Shown here piece by piece: positions 1-7,020 of a DNA stretch of 64,000 bases. The DNA comes from Lachnospiraceae bacterium (GTDB lineage Bacteria > Bacillota > Clostridia > Lachnospirales > Lachnospiraceae), in contig JAQVCW010000021.1 of the NCBI GenBank assembly GCA_028689585.1, forward strand, positions 1 through 64,000, written 5' to 3'. Within the stretch, counting starts at the first letter, position 1, and the number at the start of each line of letters is the position of its first letter. Under the pieces are notes generated by a model. It saw only the letters and a program-made list of their open reading frames with translations, did no database searches and had not been told where the DNA came from. A program made the translations under genes and the position numbers.

Positions 1-41
1 GAAAATACGTAATGTAGAAAAATTACCTATCGCAATTTCTT

Positions 42-533
42 ATGCTCTTTCGCTGGTTACAACCAGTGATTGTAAGGGGTGGTTTACCACATGTGGATAT
101 TGCCTGTAATTTTGAAGATTGCTATAATTATCGAATATATGAAATTATCAATATGGAAAAAGCAGTTTTTGATAAAGATGATATTATTGTAGATATCAGA
201 AACAAAAATATTTTATCTGGAAAACTGGAAACAAATGATAACCCTGAGATGTATAAGCAAAGAATTTTATCTATTCTGGAAATCAAGAAAATGTTTCCAA
301 TTATTGATGGTGCATTTACATATGCAGAGTTAGATATAATTAATGGTCTGGATGAAGAAGAATTGCATAGAAGAATACTGATGCAGAAGGAATATCAATT
401 TTGCGTGGGTATTCGTGATGACATCCAGAAGAAAGCATCAAAAATATATAAAAAGCAGATGGACTCAGGCAAAGTGCTTAAGTTTCATTGCAACTTTAAA
501 AAACTTGAAACAATGGCAGAAAGTTTGAAATAA
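42..533 (+). CDS. Unrecognised protein, probably the 3' part of a decayed gene
   Basis: I do not recognise this family. The 163-residue frame has no convincing ribosome binding site at its first ATG, and the same frame is open upstream to a TAG at 15-17, so the ATG may not be a true start. The protein is mixed-charge, without signal peptide or membrane segment, and ends in a lysine-rich helix. It is one of the few plus-strand frames here and stops about 12 bases before a conjugative-element remnant on the other strand, so its 3' end lies close to a recombination junction. It could be an intact small gene or a fragment of a larger one entering from the left. Confidence 0.35.
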   Translation: MLFRWLQPVIVRGGLPHVDIACNFEDCYNYRIYEIINMEKAVFDKDDIIVDIRNKNILSGKLETNDNPEMYKQRILSILEIKKMFPIIDGAFTYAELDIINGLDEEELHRRILMQKEYQFCVGIRDDIQKKASKIYKKQMDSGKVLKFHCNFKKLETMAESLK

Positions 534-544
534 GCCAATTTGAT

Positions 545-625
545 GTTGATTGATTCCGCATCTCCATTGATTGCTGCCTCGATTACATTAAAGGCAGGCG
601 ATTCCTTTTTTCTTTTCTGTTCCAT
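545..625 (-). pseudogene. Remnant of a small helix-turn-helix protein of conjugative elements
   Basis: Reading from the ATG at 625, the frame starts MEQKRKKESPAFNV and continues IEAAINGDAES. From memory this matches the beginning of the small HTH-domain protein encoded by Tn916/Tn1549-type conjugative elements, which continues for roughly another 60 residues. Here the similarity stops near 545, at the junction with the plus-strand frame ending at 533. Upstream on the minus strand is another short open stretch (about 640-735) that could be further remnant sequence. Seen: start, motif and abrupt end. Inferred: origin in a conjugative element. Confidence 0.45.
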
Positions 626-856
626 ACTTTCACTCCATGATTTTCCTCAACAATTACATCCATATTCAGAATCTGAAAACAGCCATTTTCTATCACCTCA
701 TCTTTAACTCTCAACTGATTCTATTCCTCCTGCAGTAGCTCTGAGAAACATATTATTTGTGAGACACCTATCTTCCCTTTCACACCAAGGAAAGACGATA
801 AATCCCCTGTTCAATATGGTGCAATAATGCATGGATATTTATGTCCATACAACTGA

Positions 857-1056
857 ACAAACCGATCCAGAAATAATCCTGTACAATTTCACCTGAATGA
901 TAATGAGCAATACATCTTAGATCAGAAGTTCCGCTTCTCTGGTATGAGAAACAAATCGGCTTTTCTGCGGAAACTGATTCTTTATGGTTTTGTCTATGAT
1001 GTAGACTACTCTCACATCCGGGAAATGAACGCCTTACTTGGAAATATTGGCAGCAG
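857..1056 (+). pseudogene. MobC-like relaxosome accessory protein, truncated remnant
   Basis: The frame open from 857 (after a TGA at 854-856) reads VQFHLNDNEQYILDQKF, then SGMRNKSAFLRKLILYGF and VYDVDY. This is the ribbon-helix-helix core of the MobC family, which helps the relaxase nick DNA at the transfer origin of mobilizable plasmids and conjugative transposons. No start codon or ribosome binding site is present, and the frame falls apart after LLGNIGSR near 1056, where the sequence joins the 3' end of a minus-strand acyltransferase-like gene. Both ends are therefore missing. It marks an integrated element that was later deleted. Confidence 0.7.
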
Positions 1057-1585
1057 AGCAGCTTTTTTCCCCTGCATAGGTTAAAAAATCATCGTTCCAT
1101 TCTGCCGGGTCTATTTCACGCTTTGGAATCGGTTCCGTAAAGCAGCTCTTCCCGGTTTGCAAAAGCCGGAAATATTCCACCAATAGAGCGTTTAGAAATA
1201 CACGACCACCATATCCGTCCGTCAAGGAGTGAAAGCATTCTATGGATATTTGCCGGTCGCAGTACAAAACACGAATGGCACAGTAAGCAATTTCAGCGCT
1301 GGTCATGGAACCGAGAATTTCAGCCTGCTGCTGTACCGTTGGTGGAACTTCTGACGATACAATTTCGTATTGAAATAATCTTCTCCTGATTCCTGCCACT
1401 ATTGTAGGAAACTGTGGCGTTACATTGTCCACCGCTTTTTGCAGGATTTCTGAATGAACAGATTCTGTCAGTGTGGCTGTCAAACGAAACGTGTTGGTAT
1501 ACCTTTTTCGCATAACAGCTAAATGGATGATTGCTGAATTATCCAAGGCATAGTGTGTTTGAGGGATTGTGGATATTTTTTTCAT
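1034..1585 (-). pseudogene. Condensation/alcohol-acetyltransferase-like enzyme, C-terminal half lost
   Basis: The start is taken at the ATG at 1585 (MKKISTIPQ), overlapping the 3' end of the upstream gene by 7 bases; the frame is open further upstream without a better start. The key motif is HSLTDG, the HxxxDG signature of condensation-domain and AATase-type acyltransferases, whose histidine is the catalytic base. Full members run to about 400-450 residues with two lobes, but only about 180 residues remain, ending soon after the active-site loop. The 3' end runs into the MobC remnant, so the stop codon belongs to foreign sequence. Probably non-functional. The natural acyl acceptor is unknown. 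Confidence 0.6.
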
Positions 1586-1592
1586 AATAGCC

Positions 1593-2141
1593 TCACGCCA
1601 AAACTGGATGTGACTGCCCAGCCAGCTCATTCAAATATCCCTTAAATTTGCAAAACAATTCAGGAAGACACATATAATCACTTGGCTTCATCAGGGACGT
1701 ATCTTTAGGCAAGGCGACCGCTTTACACCGATGCAGAATTTCCCCAACGAATTGAGAACAGAAAAAATAATGGTTTCGATGGTAAGGGATGCCCAGTTGA
1801 CACAGCATTAATCCCAAAACATTAAAATGATAGCGGTCTGCACAAGTCATAATGCGATTGACCTCCGCTTTCGCATTTTCATAAACTTCGTCGCTTACCT
1901 GCAGTTCATAAATGGCGCAGGGAATATGTGAATGTCTTTTGAAATATCCGCTATGTAAATGTTCTTTACACGGACCTGCCGGGAAAAGCGTGTACCCATT
2001 TTTGCGAGATGAACTGTAAAGTGTATCCATGTCCGCCTCAAACGCAAGAGAGGCATGGGTATAGGTGTCAGCCGTAACCAGATGAATCAGTTTCGACAGT
2101 ATCGTTTCGGATTTTGTTAATACGATGAAAAGTTTTTTCAT
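1593..2141 (-). CDS. Permuted papain-like (YiiX/C92, NlpC/P60-related) cysteine peptidase or amidase
   Basis: This 182-residue protein opens with a hydrophobic strand (KLFIVLTKSE) and carries TYTHASLAF near residue 30 and FFCSQFV near residue 127. These correspond to the catalytic His and Cys in the circularly permuted order of the YiiX/YaeF-type NlpC/P60 clan. Such enzymes cut amide or ester bonds in lipids or peptides; the substrate here is not evident. A strong AGGAGG precedes the ATG at 2141. It was probably co-transcribed with the acyltransferase-like gene just downstream (7-bp overlap), and I infer a joint role in acyl or peptide modification. Confidence 0.6.
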   Translation of the reverse strand: MKKLFIVLTKSETILSKLIHLVTADTYTHASLAFEADMDTLYSSSRKNGYTLFPAGPCKEHLHSGYFKRHSHIPCAIYELQVSDEVYENAKAEVNRIMTCADRYHFNVLGLMLCQLGIPYHRNHYFFCSQFVGEILHRCKAVALPKDTSLMKPSDYMCLPELFCKFKGYLNELAGQSHPVLA

Positions 2142-2190
2142 GATAACCTCCTTCCTGTAAATACGGATTATAATATATCCCGTTTATTCA

Positions 2191-2367
2191 TCAGATAGTC
2201 CGCTGCAATAGTAAAAAGCAGCGTCCATTAAATGACTTGGATAGTTTTGTTGTTGTAATTGCCTCCATTTTATCAGCATCCTTGGCCATGTATTTTCTTC
2301 GAATACTTTCCACTTCCTCGTGCCGCTTTGCCGGGTAAGTGTATGTGTTGCTTTGATTTTCCTCCAT
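2191..2367 (-). pseudogene. Short ORF resembling the N-terminus of a small clostridial membrane protein
   Basis: A perfect AGGAGG seven bases before the ATG at 2367 starts a 58-residue frame beginning MEENQSNTYTYPAKRHEEV, then SIRRKYMAKDADKMEAI. This resembles the N-terminal cytoplasmic part of a roughly 80-residue clostridial protein (YTYSAKQQEE...RKKY motif) that normally continues into two membrane helices. Here the similarity stops after about 37 residues and no hydrophobic segment follows, which suggests a frameshift or deletion. Family recognition is from memory only. It lies in the otherwise gene-free interval between the peptidase and kinase genes. Confidence 0.45.
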
Positions 2368-2479
2368 AAAAATTCCTCCTATTTAAATTGCCAGTTGATT
2401 TAACCATGAGGCTATTATAGAAATTTAATGTTTGAGAAATTCTGCCAAAATGTTTGAAAATTGTTAATTTAAAAAAATA

Positions 2480-2515
2480 AAAAGCGAAGCCAATAACGGT
2501 TTCGCTTTTTTTAAT
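2480..2515 (-). terminator. Terminator after the histidine kinase gene
   Basis: A hairpin with arms AAAGCGAA and TTCGCTTT around a short AT-rich loop is followed on the minus strand by a T-rich run. It lies just beyond the kinase stop codon. T-rich sequence on both sides means it could stop transcription in either direction. Confidence 0.75.
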
Positions 2516-2521
2516 ATTTAA

Positions 2522-3349
2522 TTAGGGCTGCTGCAAATGTACCGTAAACGTAGAACCTTTCCCCGGTGAGCTGGTAACATTAATTTCTCCGTTATTCAAA
2601 TCTATTATTCTGGCAGTTAGAGCCAGTCCAAGACCGTAACCTTCTCTCGAATGGGAGGTATCTCCCTGATAAAATTTATCAAAGCTATGGTAAAGCGTCT
2701 GCTTATCCATACCACAGCCAGTGTCTGAGATAACTACCCAGACAAAACCCTCTTTTGCATACTGCTTTAATACAATCTTCCCACCCGTTTCTGTGAATTT
2801 GATTGCATTGGAGAGCAGATTGTTCCAAATAATTTCCACCATGCTTTCATCTGCCAGCACGAAGGCTCTGTCTTGTAAAAGCGTGACATAATTTTGAATG
2901 ACAGCCAAAGGAGTTTTTATTTCGTGAGAAACATTTGCCACGAAATCATCCTTCAAAATTTTTGTACTCGCCAGTTCTTCCACCATTTTATTGAAGTCAT
3001 GATACATCGTGTTAATATATCCCTTTTTGCCAGAAACCGCATAAGGAGGCAACCGAGTGGTGAAATCTCCGGCGGCCACTTTTTGTGCAGCACGGCTCAA
3101 TTCCTGAACGGGGTAATCAATAAAGCAGTAGCGCAAAAATGTGATCAGCAGCACCGCCGCAAAAACAGCAATCCCCCAGTAAAGGAGATACCAGCCCACA
3201 TAGCCACTTGAGTTGTTCAAAATATCTACTCCGTAAAGAGCTGCCTGCGCCGTCATCAAAATTACAATTGTGGTAAATATGATTAAAAGTTCCAAGAGAA
3301 ACAGACGCTTATTAATCGGCGGAATTTTTTTGAATCTTGTTTCTTTCAT
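2522..3349 (-). CDS. Sensor histidine kinase with an internal deletion between H-box and N-box
   Basis: The protein has 275 residues. Two membrane helices (about 16-38 and 53-72) flank a very short external loop, followed by HAMP (about 73-125), the H-box VSHEIKTPL with phospho-acceptor His142, the N-box WNNLLSNAIKF (about 175), DTGCGMD and GYGLGLAL. In this family the H-box and N-box are normally separated by roughly 100 residues; here the gap is only about 34, so the second dimerisation helix and the start of the ATPase domain are missing in frame. The gene overlaps the upstream regulator fragment by 1 bp. The pair is probably dead or altered. Its usual targets are unknown. Confidence 0.75.
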   Translation of the reverse strand: MKETRFKKIPPINKRLFLLELLIIFTTIVILMTAQAALYGVDILNNSSGYVGWYLLYWGIAVFAAVLLITFLRYCFIDYPVQELSRAAQKVAAGDFTTRLPPYAVSGKKGYINTMYHDFNKMVEELASTKILKDDFVANVSHEIKTPLAVIQNYVTLLQDRAFVLADESMVEIIWNNLLSNAIKFTETGGKIVLKQYAKEGFVWVVISDTGCGMDKQTLYHSFDKFYQGDTSHSREGYGLGLALTARIIDLNNGEINVTSSPGKGSTFTVHLQQP

Positions 3350-3720
3350 TAAATCACCGCCTTGTATCCCATTCCATATACCGTAATGATTTTAAATTCA
3401 GGGCGGTCCGCAAATTTATCGCGCAGCTTGGCGATATACATATCAACCGCCCGAAGTGTTGCGTCAGAATCTATATCCCAAAACTCTTCCATGATTTGCG
3501 ATCTCGAAAAAGCTTTCTTGGGATAAGACAGCAATTTGAATAAGATGTTAAATTCCCGCACTGTGACAGGTACATTTTCGCCCGCCACCGTAACCGTCAT
3601 TTCCTCGGCATTCATGGTAAAATCCCCAATGGTCAGCAGTTTATTGTTGGTGATGCCAATTCTGCGAAACAGTGCACCGATATGAAGCAGTAATTCATCA
3701 AAAGCAATTTTTCTGCTGTT
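3349..3720 (-). pseudogene. OmpR-family response regulator lacking its receiver domain
   Basis: The frame is open from 3720 to the stop at 3349. It begins in the last receiver helix (AFDELLLHIGALFRR), passes a linker (KLLTIGDFTMNAEE) and encodes a complete winged-helix DNA-binding domain (VTVREFNILFKLLSYP, DMYIAKLRDKF, VYGMGYKAV). The phospho-acceptor aspartate and most of the receiver are absent, and the homology stops beside the strong terminator that ends the rpsB-tsf operon. The ATG at 3615 could start a free DNA-binding domain of 88 residues, but there is no clear ribosome binding site. I read it as a truncation made when this accessory segment was joined to the chromosome. Confidence 0.7.
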
Positions 3721-3733
3721 TTACCTGGGGAAT

Positions 3734-3802
3734 AAAAAAAGGCTCCAAAATCCTTATAACCACTTGAAAACTCAGTGTTTATAAGACTTCTGGAGCCTTG
3801 TA
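3734..3802 (-). terminator. Strong intrinsic terminator of the rpsB-tsf operon
   Basis: On the minus strand a long stem with outer arms AAGGCTCCA and TGGAGCCTT and inner arms TTATAA pairs across about 64 bases and ends in seven T residues. It starts about 35 bases after the tsf stop. It also separates the conserved operon from the decayed accessory region to the left. Confidence 0.9.
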
Positions 3803-3834
3803 AAACATTATAAAATTATATTAGAAAACTTTGC

Positions 3835-4773
3835 TTAGTTACCCATCTGAGCAGCCACTTCTGCCGCGAAATCTTCCTGTTTCTTTTCGATTCCTTCGCC
3901 TGTTTCCATACGAACGAATGATTTTACAGTGATCTTTGCGCTATTTGCTTTTGCAACTTCTTCGATGTATTTGCCTACAGACTGTTTTCCGTCTTCTGCT
4001 TTTACATAAACCTGATCCAGCAGACAGATTTCCTTCAGTTCTTTTGCAAGACGTCCTGCTACAGCACCCTGGATTACTTTTTCAGGTTTGCCGGCCATCT
4101 TAGGATCGTTGGCGATCTGAACAGAAAGGATCTCTTTCTCATGCTCTTTGTAATCTTCCGGTACTTCTGCATCGCTTACATAGATCGGCTTCAGAGCTGC
4201 GATCTGCATTGCAATGTTCTTAGCCATCTCTTTTACAGAGTCATTAACCACATCAGTAACTACATCTACCAGAACGCCGATTTTTCCGCCCATGTGAGTA
4301 TAGGATGCTACAAAGCCGGCTTCCTCTGCTACCTGAACGAATCTGCGGATGTTCATGTTCTCACCGATTACAGAAATCTGTCCGGCCAGTGCCTCTGATA
4401 CAGACTTGGTGGTATCGAATTTCCATGGTTCTGCCAGGAAGCCTTCGATATCTGCTGCTTTTGTCTCCATAGCCTGTTCTGCAACCTGAGCTACATAAGT
4501 CTGGAATTTTTCATTCTTTGCTACAAAGTCTGTCTCAGCATTTACTTCTACTGCTACTGCTTTTTTGTCATCGTCAGATACGATTACTTTTACAAGACCT
4601 TCTGCAGCAATTCTGCCGGCCTTCTTCTGTGCATTAGCCAGGCCTTTTTCTCTCAGCCATTCTACTGCTTTTTCCATATCACCTTCGGTAGCGGTCAGAG
4701 CTTTTTTGCAGTCCATCATACCAGCGCCGGTGGATTCTCTTAATTCTTTTACCATTCCTGCTGTAATAGCCAT
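3835..4773 (-). CDS. tsf: Elongation factor Ts
   Basis: EF-Ts recharges EF-Tu in the cytoplasm by driving GDP release. The 312-residue protein begins with the UBA-like helical domain (VKELRESTGAGMMDCKKAL) and carries the core motif TDFVAKNEKF near residue 80 that wedges into the nucleotide pocket of EF-Tu. The second half contains the dimerisation subdomain. Length and motifs are typical of clostridial EF-Ts. It follows rpsB by 44 bp and is co-transcribed with it from the promoter at 5678-5706. A GGAGGAAG box precedes the ATG. Confidence 0.98.
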   Translation of the reverse strand: MAITAGMVKELRESTGAGMMDCKKALTATEGDMEKAVEWLREKGLANAQKKAGRIAAEGLVKVIVSDDDKKAVAVEVNAETDFVAKNEKFQTYVAQVAEQAMETKAADIEGFLAEPWKFDTTKSVSEALAGQISVIGENMNIRRFVQVAEEAGFVASYTHMGGKIGVLVDVVTDVVNDSVKEMAKNIAMQIAALKPIYVSDAEVPEDYKEHEKEILSVQIANDPKMAGKPEKVIQGAVAGRLAKELKEICLLDQVYVKAEDGKQSVGKYIEEVAKANSAKITVKSFVRMETGEGIEKKQEDFAAEVAAQMGN

Positions 4774-4817
4774 TTTATCTTCCTCCTGGTTATTATTCTT
4801 CCATCATTTCTGATTCA

Positions 4818-5570
4818 TTACTCAGCGTCTGCAACTGCTTCTACAGGAGCTTCTTCTGTATATTCGCCTTCCGTGATCTCTTCTTCAGCACCCTGATTTG
4901 CTTCGATCACAGCATCTGCCATCTTGGAAACAATCAGTTTTACTGCACGGATTGCATCGTCATTACCCGGGATTACAAAGTCCAGTTCTTCCGGATCACA
5001 GTTGGTATCTGCAATACCGATCAGTGGAATACCGAGGGTATGTGCTTCCTGAACACAGATTCTTTCTTTTTTCGGATCGATCACGAAGATTGCATCCGGA
5101 ATCTTCTTCATTTCCTTGATACCGCCAAGGTTCTTCTGAAGTTTGTCCATCTCTTTTTTCAGTGCAATAACTTCTTTTTTCGGCAGTACATCAAATGTGC
5201 CGTCTTCCTGCATAGCCTCGATCTCTTTCAGACGTCTAATTCTGCTCTGGATCGTTTTGAAGTTGGTCAGCATACCGCCAAGCCATCTTTCATTTACATA
5301 GAACATACCGCATCTTTCAGCTTCTGCTGCTACAGCATCCTGTGCCTGTTTTTTGGTTCCTACGAAAAGAATGCTTCCGCCGTCTGCTGCGATATCGGAA
5401 ATTGCTTTGTAAGCCTCATCTACTTTTCCTACGGATTTCTGAAGATCGATGATATAGATACCATTTCTCTCAGTGTAGATGTACGGAGCCATCTTAGGGT
5501 TCCATCTTCTGGTCTGATGTCCGAAATGAACACCTGCTTCGAGTAACTGTTTCATTGAAATTACGCTCAT
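4818..5570 (-). CDS. rpsB: 30S ribosomal protein S2
   Basis: S2 binds 16S rRNA late in assembly of the small subunit. The 250-residue protein starts [19 protein letters not shown] and carries [31 protein letters not shown] and [10 protein letters not shown], all hallmarks of S2, followed by the usual acidic tail. The ribosome binding site AAGGAGAAC is correctly spaced. It is the first gene of the rpsB-tsf operon. The roughly 100-base leader can fold into a stem, consistent with feedback by free S2, which is known in other bacteria but only inferred here. Confidence 0.98.
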   Translation of the reverse strand: MSVISMKQLLEAGVHFGHQTRRWNPKMAPYIYTERNGIYIIDLQKSVGKVDEAYKAISDIAADGGSILFVGTKKQAQDAVAAEAERCGMFYVNERWLGGMLTNFKTIQSRIRRLKEIEAMQEDGTFDVLPKKEVIALKKEMDKLQKNLGGIKEMKKIPDAIFVIDPKKERICVQEAHTLGIPLIGIADTNCDPEELDFVIPGNDDAIRAVKLIVSKMADAVIEANQGAEEEITEGEYTEEAPVEAVADAE

Positions 5571-5672
5571 GTTTGTTCTCCTTTTGGTTGTTTTCTTCCG
5601 TATGCCTCATACTTCCTCGGAAACCTTCCGGCACCCTCTTTGGAATCCGCATACGTGCCTTATTTTGCAACT
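5571..5672 (-). promoter_or_regulatory. Structured leader of rpsB, possible S2-binding autoregulatory RNA
   Basis: The rpsB transcript should begin near 5672 and run about 100 bases before the ATG. Within it GTATGC (near 5655) and GCATAC (near 5600) can pair, enclosing a small GGAA/TTCC hairpin. No terminator is seen, so any control would act on translation. The structure is read from sequence; binding of S2 is inference. Confidence 0.4.
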
Positions 5673-5677
5673 TTTTC

Positions 5678-5706
5678 AGTATAACATAAGGGCCTGCACG
5701 GTGCAA
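5678..5706 (-). promoter_or_regulatory. Sigma-A promoter of the rpsB-tsf operon
   Basis: TTGCAC (5701-5706) and TATACT (5678-5683) on the minus strand are separated by exactly 17 bases. This is the best promoter match between the efflux operon and rpsB. Confidence 0.8.
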
Positions 5707-5717
5707 GCCCCTTTTTC
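5686..5717 (-). terminator. Hairpin between the efflux operon and rpsB, overlapping the rpsB promoter
   Basis: A GC-rich stem (AAGGGC/GCCCTT flanking TGCAC/GTGCA) lies 30 bases after the permease stop codon and overlaps the -35 region of the rpsB promoter. The T run is on the plus strand; on the minus strand it is weak. It may nevertheless stop the efflux operon. Confidence 0.45.
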
Positions 5718-5745
5718 ATATTTTCTTTTCATATTTCCTTTGCTT

Positions 5746-7005
5746 CTACTCTCTGCGCAGCGCCTCGATCGGATCCAGATTGGATGCCTGTACGGAAGGC
5801 AGGAAGCCGAATACGATTCCGATGATCATGGAGAACATAACCGCCAGAATGGCCGCAGGCACATCAATCGCTACCGCAATGCCGGAGAGCCTGTGTATGA
5901 CCTGAGCCGCACCGACTCCGGCACCGACTCCCAACAGTCCACCCAGGCTGGTCAGCACCGCCGCCTCGGTCAGAAACTGTCCCAGAATAACAGATTTTTT
6001 CGCTCCGATTGCTTTTTTCAGACCGATTTCACTGGTACGCTCTGTCACGGACACCAGCATGATGTTCATAACGCCGATACCGCCTACCAGCAGTGAAATA
6101 CCCGCGATCCATATCAACTGCATATTGGTTGCATTACTCAGCTCCTGTATCTGCTGTGCCTGCCCAAGCAGATCCTCTGCTTTGTATTTAATATCTGAAT
6201 CCGCATTTGTTATGGTGGCATTCAGTATTTTGGCGGTCTTAGATCCTGCCTGTGTCATATCATCTGTGCTTGTGGCTTTAACCACCACATTCTCCGGCTC
6301 GTCATAGCAGTACGCTATCGGCCAGGATGCTTTTGGCATATACATAAAGCCAGAAGAATCCCCTGAATAATAAGTGTAATATTCCTCCACGGAAGAAATT
6401 TCCGGTTGGAAATTGGATGCTTCTTTCACTACACCGATCACAGTAAATGGAGTTCCTGAAATCTCTACTGTCTTTCCAAGCGGATTATCTGACTCAAACA
6501 GAATTTTTGCCGCAGTATCATCTACGATGATTACCTTTCGGTACAGGTCATAATCCTCCTGCATGAAATTTCTGCCCGTCGTTATCACATAATTACAAGT
6601 TTTAAAATAGCTCGTATCAATACCCAGAATCGCTACATCAGTAAGTGCCGTATTCTGATAATATACACCTTCATAGGCTCTTCTTGAACTATAGGTTGTC
6701 ACCGCTTCTACTTCATCCAATGCCAGTATCTCATCCTTTGTTTCCTGGGTCACCACAGGGATTCCCCATGGAATCATATCAGAAGAGTTTATATCATAAT
6801 CATAGCTGTTCTGATTCATCTTTACCTTTACCGTATTATTTCCCGAACCAACCAGTTTATTTTTGATATCCTCATTAGTTCCCTTTATCGTGGATACGAT
6901 CGCTATAATAGAGGCAATACCAATAATGATACCCAGCATCGTCAGAAAAGAACGCATCTTATGGGACCATATTCCCTTAAATGCCAGTCTTATATTTTCA
7001 AACAA
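5746..7005 (-). CDS. MacB-like ABC transporter permease (FtsX/MacB fold)
   Basis: The 419-residue protein begins LAFKGIWSHKMRSFLTMLGIIIGI, the amphipathic-plus-first-helix signature of MacB permeases. An extracellular core follows (about 45-290, with VVTQETKDEI and TTGRNFMQEDY), then three C-terminal helices with GGIGVMNIMLVSVTERTSEIG and ending DPIEALRRE. It is the membrane half of a mechanotransmission-type ABC system exporting or sensing peptides or drugs. In this operon the ATPase is separate (9113-9805) and two adaptor proteins precede it. Spacing to the upstream adaptor gene is 15 bp. Substrate unknown. Confidence 0.9.
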   Translation of the reverse strand: MFENIRLAFKGIWSHKMRSFLTMLGIIIGIASIIAIVSTIKGTNEDIKNKLVGSGNNTVKVKMNQNSYDYDINSSDMIPWGIPVVTQETKDEILALDEVEAVTTYSSRRAYEGVYYQNTALTDVAILGIDTSYFKTCNYVITTGRNFMQEDYDLYRKVIIVDDTAAKILFESDNPLGKTVEISGTPFTVIGVVKEASNFQPEISSVEEYYTYYSGDSSGFMYMPKASWPIAYCYDEPENVVVKATSTDDMTQAGSKTAKILNATITNADSDIKYKAEDLLGQAQQIQELSNATNMQLIWIAGISLLVGGIGVMNIMLVSVTERTSEIGLKKAIGAKKSVILGQFLTEAAVLTSLGGLLGVGAGVGAAQVIHRLSGIAVAIDVPAAILAVMFSMIIGIVFGFLPSVQASNLDPIEALRRE

Positions 7006-7020
7006 TATCTTACCTCCTAC

